In this document: in pieces, positions 49,501-61,500 of the stretch
Layout of the letters: every line of letters starts with the position of its first letter
How positions within the stretch are numbered: the first letter of the stretch is position 1
NCBI GenBank assembly: GCA_015680685.1
Contig: MNCI01012739.1
Location: 171,058 to 235,057 of the forward strand
DNA: 64,000 nt
Source of the DNA: Gnetum montanum
Taxonomy: Eukaryota; Streptophyta; Gnetopsida; Gnetales; Gnetaceae
Direction: 5' to 3'
Made by a program: the position numbers and the translations under genes
Notes under the pieces: generated by a model
The model's input: the letters and a program-made list of their open reading frames with translations, nothing else
Databases searched by the model: none
Told to the model about the DNA's origin: nothing

Positions 49501-52500
49501 AACCGAAGAAGTTAACAATTACATGTTCTTGGTAGATTACTTGAAAAAAGATCCTACATAAATTAAATATCATGATGTTAAGTCTTGGTTTCAAGAAACC
49601 CAACAATCAAATTACGTACAGAATAGACCAATAAAGAAGTTAGACACTAAAGAATGCTAGATCAGTTTTCTTACTTTTAAAGTTTATGTATTTTTTGAAA
49701 AAGCAAGATAACAAAAATTTTAGCAATTGAAAACTGTACGAAATAAGAATAGATTTGTTTTCCTTTTTCCTTTTTAAATTTTATTATTTTTTGGTGTTAT
49801 GGCAGGGCTTGTTTTAAAAATGCATCCCAGGAAGGTAATCGTACCATTATGCATTACCTTGTAATTGCTCATATTCGGAACACAAAGATTGCATAAACAT
49901 GTATTAACATTTTGTAATGCCAAAATCTTTGTTATGCTATTAAAATTGAATTGAAACAGTTAAATAAATCAGAGATATTGCCCACTGCCACTGCAATGAA
50001 TTCCCATAGACGTGGGAACAAACATACCTCTCCATAACTAGCACAGCACCACTGTTGTAATGCAGCCCTCATATTTTCCTGATCAGTCTTCAATCTTTCC
50101 AATTCCTGCCTCCTTTCCTCTTGAGCTGCTGGATCAAACTCAAAATCTCGTACCTGAAAATGTCAGCACTGCATTTTAAGAATAATACACTTACATAAAT
50201 ATTTCAACAGCAAACCATTTGGAAAGGAATACAAACCTGAAATCCTTTTTCACGTGCGCTAACTTTGAAGCTATCAGCAACTTTCCTAAACAGCACAACA
50301 CTGTAGAGAGCATTTTCATTATCTTCATACAACTTTTTAGAAGACCTTGGAACCTACATTCAGTTTAAAGTACATTTATTTAGTAGACACAGATACTGGG
50401 GATAGGTTAGTATTTACTGACTGGAAGTAACAACTAGGAACTTTTCAGTTGGTCACTAATATTGATGTAAAATATCTATAATTAAATGTAAATGATGATG
50501 GAATAGATTGCCAGTTGAATGAGTTGATAAAAGCAATAATTGTGAGTAATAAGAGTCATGTGAATTAGAGAATGACATTAAATGGGAGTGATCTGAGAGT
50601 GAAATCGTAAGAAATTTGAGCGTAATGTGAGTGAGACAATTTGCAAGTTTTCAAAAGTTATGCTTACTGAAAGATATTACAATGAATAAGACCCATGTAT
50701 TTATAGAATTTGAATGTGGCCATAGTTGCCATGATAGGAAGAAATTTTTCCCATAGGCTAAATAAAAGACTTTTCTTTAGTGATCGGGGCTGGATTATAT
50801 GTAAATCCACCCATTAATCATATTTAATTTAAATTTTTTTAAAATCCTATTTTGTTTTACAAGACTTTATAACTTTAAATAAATATTACATGGCTTTGGC
50901 CTTAAATACAAAGCCAACTTGTCAAAGTTAAACTTGACCTTGGAACCCATGCCTTTAGGGTGGAATGGAATGTCATGGTGAGCCTTTTGTCTTCATCTTG
51001 GTCTTCAATCTTAACAACTCCAATAATTTTATTAAGGTATTCAATTCTGAATGGATGCAAAATCTTGGTCATGAGATCAACTAATTGATCAGTTAACATG
51101 TTTAGGCTTGATGTTTCTTTCCTTAACTTCTTGCTTGATGAAATAGTACTTGATGTTAATGTGCTTGGATTTTTTATAAAGAACATGCTCCTTGAACAGA
51201 ATGAGGGCAGTAGAATTATCATATTAATTCAAAAGGTAAATCAATCTTGACCCATTTGTGTAATTACCTTCTTCAACCACAAGATGTATTGAACACATTC
51301 CCCCATAGCTACTAACTTAGACTCACAGGTAGACAAACTCACTTATTGAATATTGTATTTTAGATTTCCAGTGAATAGAATTTGATCCATGAGAAATAAT
51401 GGCACCAAAAGTTGATTTTTCTATCATCCTTATGTCCACCCCAATCGGCATAAAAAAGGGAATGAAGTTAGTTATCTCCTTTGATAAATTTCAGGCCATG
51501 ATCATAGGTTGCTTTGACATACCTTAGCACATGCTCAAAGGCATGATTCTGAAAAGCCCTTGGTTCTTGCCTAAATCTGGATAAAAATGAAGTGGTAAAT
51601 CCCAAATCAAGTGATGTGTGACAGAAAATGAAGGAATCCAATTATACCTCTATAAAGTGAAGCATCAACTTGTGAAGTCTTGTCTTTATTTCCAATTTCA
51701 TATTTTGTGGAAGAGAAGCATTGGCTGGTTTAGCATATATCATCTCATACTTCTCTAGAATTGATTTTTCATACTCAAGTTGATGAATTTTCAGGCTCTC
51801 CTTATCTTGATCAACTTGAATACCAAAAAAATATTTCAGTTCATCTCAAATTCAGTTTTCGTATTAGTTCTGAACTCTTTGATTAATTTGTCACAAGTGG
51901 ATGTGGTAATGAAATCAGTACCACCATGCTTATAATAAAGAGTTCATTTAAATATGAAGACTTTGTAATTTGTCTTCAATAAAAGCTCCTTGATCCTATA
52001 AAACCTTGTCCTACGTGCTTGTTTCAAACCATACAAAGTTTCATTCAAATCACATATTTTATTTTCTTGACCTTGTTTCACATATCCTTCACGTTGGTAG
52101 ACATAAAGTTCTTCATCAACAACTCTATTCAAAAATGTTGAATTTGTTGGAAAAATGAAGCCAAATACATTAATTGTTGTATTTCCTTTTATGTTGCATT
52201 TAATGTGGGGATGTGTTTTATCCTACATGTATGAGGATTGGGGTTTGGTCCTCATGTTTCTTCATAAATAGAAGGCTTGGGGTAGCCTTTAGGGTGTGCT
52301 TNAATTTCTCTAGAGCATTTGTAGTGTGTTTTCAGATCTGTGTTTTTCATATCTGTGTTTTCAGATCTAATTGTTTTCAGATCTGATTTTAACAACTGGT
52401 ATCAGAGCAAGGTTTAAAAAGATGGAGAAGCTGCAAACAACGGAAAGATTGGTAGGAAGGAACTGGAACGTTTGGAGCATTTTGAGGAAGGCTGTTTTAG

Positions 52501-55500
52501 CACAAAAGGATTGCCAAGAGGCCCTAGATCCCTCTCAACCAGCAGAAATGTCAACTACTGATTGGAGGAAAATTAAGACTAGGGCATTGTCTTTCATTCA
52601 TCCTACCCTAAGCAATGGGATTTTGGCCTCAATCAAATCGGATATGGATCCGCATGATCTGTGGCAAACGCTGAAGAATAGGTTTGACAAAGTTTCAGGT
52701 TTGAATACCTTTCACATTTATCAGAAAGTTTTTAGATGCAAGAAGAGATCTGATGTGTCTTTTCAAGATCATTTGGATGAGATGATGGGAAATCTGAATA
52801 AGTTGGAGGAATATAAAATTGTTATTCCAGATCTAGTTAAATCCATCCTATGCTTTGTTAGACTCCTTACCTGATTCCTAGTCTGCAATTGTGAAATCTA
52901 TTACTACTTCTATGAGTGTTTCATCTATGACATTTGAAGAGGTTGTGTCTACCCTTCAGGATTTAGAAGGAAGAGTAGATGAATCTTTTAGATTTGGAAA
53001 TGTTCATGTAGTAGAGGAAAGAGGTAGAAGTAGGAGACGTTTCCCAAGTAGGGTGAGAAGCACGAACAGAGGAGTATCACATGGCAGAACTCAAACTCAA
53101 CAATGCTGGTACTGCAAGAAGAAAGGTGATTTGAAGAAGGATTGCTTTGCATGGAAAGCACAGAAAAATAAAAGAAAAGGAAAGGAGAAGAACTCAGAAG
53201 AAGGAACATCAGAGGTACATGTAGCTGATGAAAACGTCAGTTTTCTGATTCAAGAACAATGTACGATGGTGGCAGATGGATGTAGCAGTGACATCTAGTT
53301 GATTGACTCAGGTGCCTCCTTTCATATTTGTCCAGACAAGTCTTGTTTTGCATCTTATCATAAAGTTGAATCTAGTTTTGTATATGCTGCTAATGGAAAA
53401 GCTTTAAAAGTTCTTGGAATTGGAAGTATAAGTTTGCAACAAGCAGGGATGCCAAAGGTGACAATAGATTACGTTAGACATGTTCCTAAAGTTACAAAGA
53501 AGTTGATTTTAGTTCCACAGCTGGATGATTCAGGTCTAAATTTCAGTAGTGGAGGTGGGAATTGGAGGATTTCCAAGGGAATCATGACCATTCTGAAAGG
53601 AAAGAAGGAGGGCAGCTTATATACATTGATGGCAGATTCATGCAACTCTATTGCAACAGTTTCTGATACAGAAAATTCTGAAGGATGGCATAGATGTCTT
53701 GGACACATTGGCTGGTCAAGCTTAAAGGTACTTCAAAATCAGACTCTCATTCCTGTATTTTCTTATGCTCAAACTAATTGCAAAGACTGTTTAGTTGGAA
53801 AATCTAAGAGAGTAAACTTTCGTAGGGATTTGGACAGCAGAAAGAAAAATATGTTAGAATTGGTTTATTCTGATGTTTGTGGTCCTATGAATCCCATTTC
53901 TCTTGGTGGATCTATTTATTTTGTAACTCTCATAGATAATTGTACAAGGAAGGTTTGCGTTTATATGCTGAAATCAAAAGATGAAGTGTTTTCAGTTTTC
54001 AAAACATTTGTTGCAAGAGTAGAAAATGAAACAGGTTTGAAAATAAAATGTTTGCAAACTGATAATGGTGGTGAGTACACTTCTAAAGTATTTGCTGATT
54101 TTTGCAACATCAAAGCAATTAGGCACATTCGTACCCCTCCTGGTACACCACAGGAAAATGGAGTTGCTGAAAGATGCAACAAAACATTGCTAGATCATGC
54201 TAGAACAATGGTTTCAGGTGCAGGCCTACCTAAGACATTTTGGGGAGAGGCAGTTATGACTGCTGCATATTTGGTGAACAGGTCTCCACATTCTTCAATT
54301 GATAATGCTATTCCAGAAGTTGTTTGGAAAGGTAAAAACGTTTCATACAATCATTTAAGAGTTTTTGGATGTGAGGCATTTATGCATATTCCAAGGGAAA
54401 ACAGAACTAAGATGGAAGACAAGGCTAAAAGTTGCATATTTGTTGGATATGGAGAAGATGAGTTAGGATTCAGACTTTGGGATCCTGAATTGAAACATGT
54501 AGTGAGATCAAGGGACATTAAATTCAAAGAAAATGTGATGTTTAGTGAGCTGCAAAAGAAAGACAAGGACAGAAATGGCTCAGAAAGCATAAGGACTCCT
54601 CTTAGCGTGACTGAAGAAATTGAAAATGATGAAACTCATGGATTTTCCGGATCTGGAAACGTTGGACAACATGCTGAAAGTACTTGGCAGCAAGCTGAGA
54701 ACTTAGGACAGCAAGGAGAAAATGCAGGACAGCAAGAAAATGAGGTAGAAGATGATGAACAAGAAGCTACAGATGTGTCTCATTGGGTTAGAAGGTCAAC
54801 CAGAACTACCAAACCTCCTGACAGGTACTCTCCCTCATTGAATTATGTACTTTACAGCGATAATGGTGAACCAGAAACAGTGAAGGAAGCCATGACATGT
54901 GTTGATGCCACAAAGTGGAAGGCAGCTATGAATGATGAATGGGAATCACTCCAACAGAACAAAACCTGGGAGCTAGTTCAGTTGCCAAAAGGGAGAAAAC
55001 CCTTGGAGTGCAGGTGGCTATATAGAATTAAATCAGAGGCAAATGGGGAAAAACGTTTCAAGGCTAGGTTGGTGGTGAAAGGCTATGCACAAAAACCAGA
55101 TATTGACTTTCGAGAAATTTTTTCTCCAATGGTAAAACACTCTTCTATACGTTTAGTGCTATCTTTGGTGGCCTGCATGGACTTAGAATTGGAACAACTT
55201 GACATAAAAACAGCATTCCTCCATGGAGATTTGGAGGAGGAAATTTACATGAAACAACCAGAAGGGTATGAAGAACAACAAGGTTCAGGTCTGGTTTGTA
55301 GACTGCAAAAGAGTTTATATGGTTTGAAACAAGCCCCTAGACAGTGGTATAAAAGGTTTGATACTTTCATGAAGAAGCTATCTTATCAGAAAAACAACCT
55401 AGACCACTGTGTGTATTTTTCTGGAGATATTTCAGGTAAATTTACAGTGTTGTTGTTGTATGTTGATGATATGCTAATTGCTGGAAATGATATAGCAGAG

Positions 55501-58500
55501 ATAAAACATTTAAAATTGGAAATGGGCAAAGAATTTGCTATGAAAGATTTGGGACAGGCAAAGAAAATTCTTGGTATGAATATTTACAGGGACAGAAAAA
55601 GGAAGAAGCTGTGGTTGAGTTAGGAAGACTACATTGGAAAGGTTCTAAAGCGTTTCAACATGGAGGATGCAAAACCTGTAAGTACACCTTTTTCAGCACA
55701 ATTTAATTTATCAAAGAAGGACTGTCCACAGTCAAAAGAGGATTTTGAAAAGGTTAAAAATATCCCATATACTTCTGCTGTTTGGTCATTGATGTATGCC
55801 ATGGTTTGTACACATCTTGATATTGCTTATGCCNACTGTATCAGAGTACGTAGCCCTCATAGAAGCATGCAAGGAAATGTTATGGATGAAGAGATTTTTG
55901 CAGTCTCTTGGATTAAAACAANTGGAAATGCTAATCTGCACATTGAAGGCTTTGTAGATGCAAACTTTGCTGCTGAACATGATACAAGACGATCTTCTAT
56001 AGGGTACACATTTATTTTTGGTGNCTCATAAGAGAAATCATAGAGGATGCCTTGGTGCATGTTCAAAAGGTCCATACAAAGCTGAATGTTGCTGATGCTN
56101 GAGAGTACGTAGCCCTCATAGAAGCATGCAAGGAGATGTTATGGATNATAGCTGAAAAACACATTTTCTGTAGGAAGAAGCTTGGGATAACTGAAGCTTA
56201 ATTAAAAATGCACATCTCTTAAAGGCTGGTTGGATTTGTCTTCAAGGGGGAGTTTGTTGGAAAAATGAAGCCAAATACATTAATTATTGTATTTCCTTTT
56301 ATGTTGCATTTAATGTGGGGATGTGTTTTATCCCACATGTATGAGGATTGGGGTTTGGTCCTCATGTTTCTTCATAAATAGAAGGCTTGGGGTAGCCTTT
56401 AGGGTGTGCTTCAAAGTGAAAGGATTGTATCAAGGTTTTACCTTGGAAACGTGAGTCTTGTTGGTGTTGATCTGAGATCTGTTGGAATAAAAGATTGTGT
56501 GTTTGAAAAGTTGCAAGGACGGCTTGTGTCCTTAAGATTTGAAAAGAATAGAAGGCAGATCAGCATTGTTGTGGAAGTAGGGTAAAAGGGGCCCGAACCA
56601 CGTAACTCTCTATGTTCTTGTGCTATTTCCTTTTTACTGTTTTCATTCTGTTATCACAGCAAATGTTTGCTAGAGTTTGGAATGTTTTGAGAGTGGTTTA
56701 TAGTGTTTCTTACAGTGCAATATTTTGCCTCTAATAATTTATTCAGATCTGTAGGGTTTTTAATAATTTCTCTAGAGCATTTGTAGTGTGTTTTCAGATC
56801 TGTGTTTTTCAGATCTAATTGTTTTCAGATCTGATTTTAACAGAATTGACATCCATGTGATGCTAGCAATAGAAATCATCAATTTTATTGTTTCAAACCT
56901 GGCCACTGGTGTATATATCTCTTCATATTTGATGCGCTACTTCTGTTTGAATCCCCTTGTTATTAGTCTTGCTTTATTTGTTGTCACTTTACCTTTCTCA
57001 CTTGCTTTATTTGTTGTCACTTCACCTTTTACACTGTATTTTGCCTTGGATAGACATTTGCAATCAATCTTATTACCTTTAGGATTGTCCACCAACTCCC
57101 ATGTGTTGTTCTTCATTATAACATTGTATTCCTTGTCCATCGCATCTTTCCACACTTTCATTTGTATGGTTTTTTTTTCAATGTGTTTGATGACTTATTT
57201 GAAAGGGGTGAATATGCAACATTAGATTTGGCGTGAGATCTTGTAGTTCTTTTCTCAAAATTCATGTCAAGCATTTGGGAGGAAGGATGGTTTGTTTGAA
57301 CCCATTGTCTTGGACTGTTACATAGATTCTGAATTCTGATATTTTTCTTTAAAATCAACAAGTCCAAATTTAAATTTGTCAAATATAAAATCTCTTGACA
57401 TGTGCCAAGTGCATTCAAGTCGATCATAACATTGGTAGCCATCAGTCTTAAAATCATAGCGAAAAGAAATACATTTTTACCTCTCTCATCCAGCTTGTCC
57501 AAGAACTGCTTCAGAATTTTGACATTACAATGATAACCAAATAATTTCATGTGAGAAACAGTGGGTAAATTGCCATAGAAAAGTTCATATGGAGATTGAC
57601 CTTTCTTTCTGCTTGAAGTCAATCTATTAATGTTGTAGGGAGCTGTATGAATAGCTTAATTCCAGTATTTGTTTGGTAAAGAACCATGTTTGAGCAAGCA
57701 TCTAGCCAATCCTGGTAGAATTTGATTTCTTCTTCCAACTATTTCATTGCTTTGAGGTGAATACCCACATGTGGTCTGGTTCACAATGTCGTTATTCACG
57801 AAATATTGATCTTATTGATCAAGTTCATTATTGATGAACTCAACTCCATAGACAAATCGAATTGCCTTCACCTTGGACTTCAATCTATTTATGATTAGCT
57901 TATGAAAAAATTCAAAGAAAACAAATGCTTTATCTTTTCTCTTCAAATTGTAGGTCCATGTATAAAGAGTGCAATAATTAACAGTTACCATAAAATATCT
58001 TGTTCCTCCTAATACAATTGTAGGCATAGGTCCAACCAAACCATGTGCAAAAGTTCAAGAAGCTTATTTTACCTTACCATAAGGGAGTTATGAGAGGATG
58101 ATGTTTGTTTGTCTTGAATACATACCTTACATTTTTCATTTGAAATATCCTTTATTTTCAATCTAATTGTTTTTCCTTGTTTGACCATCTTCTCAATGGT
58201 GTTATATGATCTGTGACCTAGTCTCCAATGCCACATCCTAGCCTGACCTTCATCCTTTATTTTCTAATTTGAAACCTTATTTCTGTGCTGACCTTGATTC
58301 TGATTTTTGGGCTGAATTTAGGCCTGATCTTCTTGAGATTCTTGAATCTGATATTTTTAGGAATTTTGACTTGCTAGAATTTGATTTTCTTTTCCATAGA
58401 AATTGGTATGGCTTCCAAACAAAAAATCCGATTTCTGGGGGCTTTGACTCTAGTAATTAGGTCTTCATTAGGCTTCTTATGGTGTAAACATCTTGATGAA

Positions 58501-61500
58501 ACTTAACAAGATTCCCTTTCTTTACCATCTGTCCAACTGAGGGTAGAGAATTACAAAAATTAGAGACAGAATACATCACTCATGGCCTCTGCACATGATG
58601 CTGGTGCGTGATGCTGTGTGTTGCAGGTTGCTAAGCGAAAAACCGCATACTCCAGCTGCTCATGCACATGATGAATTTTATGACTATGTGCAGTTTTAGT
58701 TCATATACGTGACAAATTTTAATTCAGTCATTCAAATTCAAAATGTTCCGTATATATTTTACACTCGTAGCAAGTGTGCCACTTTGATTTTACATTATGT
58801 GATGGTGTGTGACATGAAAATGAACTGTTCATCTCATAATGCGCACACAGCATCTTCATGTGCATGCACCGTCACTCTTATGATAAAACCATTTGGAAGC
58901 TTGATGGTAATATCTCCAACACCTTCAATTTGTAAATAATTGCCATTGCCCTCCTTGATATTTTCAGTATTAGAATTTGGACTCAAATTCTTCAAGCAAT
59001 CTTTATAAGGTGTTTGGAACAACCATTATCAATGATTCAAGAATCCATTTCTATTTCTTTAATTGTATTAAAAGCAGCATAATTACCTCCATTTTCATTC
59101 CTCTTATTCTCTTGTGCTGCTGAAGAACTGCAATCTTAATTCTTGTTATCTTGTAGTCACAAAGTTTCAAAGCCTATCTTGGCCTAACACTTATCAATTG
59201 TATAACATTTCTTTTTGCAAAATCTACAAAATGGAGCACTAGAATAATCTTGATTACTTATATTATTACAGTTATTAAACCTTCCTCTTCCTCTTCCTCT
59301 TCTTCCGCTATATGTGGCTCTACCTTTCTAATTTTCTAACATACATTCATTAGAGTTGGGGCTAATTTTGAATTTGATTTGCTCCTTAATTTTGATTTTC
59401 TTGTTTCTAAAAATTCTTATAATTTCTTCTATTTCTTCCTCTAAATCTTTCTCCTCTTGCTCATCCTCTTGAGTTGGAAACATATGTTCAGACCTATGCT
59501 ACAAGTTCATCCACAGTAAACATATTAAAATCTTTTGTTTGCATAATGTTCATCATCATGTCCTCATACCTAAGGTCATTAAACAATGCTTGTACCACCT
59601 TTTGTAATTCTTGTTTGTAATTTGTAAATTAACTCTTGGATTTGATGATTTTTGAAATTACCTTTATAGTCACATTGCAATTGTCTCATGCTTACTTGGC
59701 TGTGTTCAGGAAGAGAAGTCTAGAAGAAATCACATCTAAAACACTTCCGATCATTACCATCAATGCCAAGTTGCTTTTCTTATTGTTTGCATCATATTCT
59801 CCAATTTGTGTATGGTTCATTGAAGGCTTGCAATAAAATCAAATCCTTTTTTTGTAATTTCTCAACAATCATTATACTCAAGCAGTGCATTTATCATTCA
59901 GGTCCATACGCTGAACTCTTGGACCCATTAAATATCATAGAACATTTGCATATCTCTTTAAAGGTCATCCTCAAATTCTGAATTTATGTGATTTCAATTT
60001 GTTGATGTCAAATGTTTATAATTAACTGTAAATGAATGGTGGAATAGCTTGAGAGTTGAATCAGAGTTGATGAAAGTAACAATTGTGAGTAATGAGAGTA
60101 CTGTGAGTGAGAGAATGAGATTTTATGAAAGTGATTTGAAAGTGAAATTATGAGTAATTTGGAAGTAATGTAAGTACAAATTTGTAAGCCTTCAATTGTT
60201 GGGATTACTGAAAGTAGTTGCAATAAATAAGACCCATGTGTTTATAAAATTTGAATAGGCCATAGTTGCCATCATGGGTAGACTCTGTTCTCATAGATAG
60301 ATAAAAAATGATTTTTCTTTAGTCATTGGGGCCAAATTATATGTCTATTCACCAATCAATCATATTTAGTTTTTTAAAAAATCCTATTTTGTCTTACATG
60401 ACGTTATAATTTTAAATAAATACTACATAGCTTTGGTACTAAATACAAAGCAAACTGTTAAAGTTAGACTTGAACTTGGAACCCATGTCTTGGAATTTCA
60501 CACTATCTCTAACAACTAATGTGTAGATAGGAGATTTCGAAAATAGGATTATACTAGAAATGAAAATTTTAACCTTGACTGTGATATCATAGATATTATA
60601 AATGATAACCGATACGTCTCGTAAACAAGTGTAGAGTACATGCATATATTTTTTAATGAAGATAAAAAAACAGAGGAAGCACCAGATAAAGGTCGATAAA
60701 ATAGTCTTTTAAAATACTGGACATCTGATACACTTGGCTATGGAAAAAGGTGGGCATAAATTCAGATGACTCATTCATATTCACACAAAGTGACATCTTG
60801 TACTTCCTCACAAAAATTCTTAAACTATTAACATTTTTACATGCATGCATAACAAACAAACAAAATCGTGAATAAAGTAATTAACTATGAACTAGCAGTG
60901 CTTAAACTTCAATCTTCTTTAATTATCTAATTTCAGGCAGAACATCACAAACTATCTTGTGGGAATTCTACTTTTAAAATGTATGTAACCTAGAACTCAC
61001 AGCCCAATGATTCAATAAAGGGTAGAATAATTTGTATGTACACCAGTGTTTTCTAAACTGGCACTTAATCACAGATTCAGCAAAAAGTCACCATACCAAA
61101 AAACATAATTGTGAAGATTGAATCAGATCGTAGATAGTTTTTTTATTCCTAAGATTCCAGATCACAAATTGCAATTCAGAATTGCATGGAATTACGATAT
61201 TAAAAAATATCACATTTTTTATCATTTTAAAAAGCATATGCAATTAAGAAAACAAAAAATTGAAAATCCATAAAAAATAATATGTTCAACTTTGAAATAG
61301 CAATTTCTAAATATATTAATATAACAACACTGCATTAACTATGAACATCAACATAGATTCATTGTTTGTACTCCTATATACATTAAAAAATTTTAAAATG
61401 TAAGCTATACTACCATCACCAAAACAAATGAGCTAAAGAATGTCTGAAATCAGCTGCTGACATGATTCAAAATGAGTTGAAGAATGCATTGTTGAGCTCT

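Larger units (their letters stand above)
52145..56842 (+). mobile_element. Young Copia element RLC-6 inserted in RLC-5, target duplication GAATT
   Basis: 5' LTR 52145-52394 (collapsed at an N), 3' LTR 56254-56842, both starting TGTTGG and ending TTAACA. Primer-binding site TGGTATCAGAGC (52397-52408); purine tract AAGGGGGAG (about 56243-56251). Exact 5-bp target duplication GAATT at 52140-52144 and 56843-56847. Where the LTRs align I see two substitutions and one 14-base length difference. The region carries gag-pol with one frameshift and three stop codons, and the RNase H part is scrambled by single-N joins. Confidence 0.93.
50463..60485 (-). mobile_element. Old Copia element RLC-5 (minus strand) in the VHA-C intron, split by RLC-6
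   Basis: LTRs 50463-50949 and 60003-60485 read TGGGTTCC...CATCA on the minus strand and are clearly diverged from each other. Without the inserted RLC-6 (52145-56842) the element would be about 5.3 kb. Minus-strand remnants run in Copia order: gag (about 59990-58900), integrase (58039-57158), RT (57161-56843, continuing 52144-51945) and RNase H (about 51222-50950). The primer-binding site after the 5' LTR is degraded and no clear target duplication remains (AATAT before, TGTCT after), in line with great age. Confidence 0.82.
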
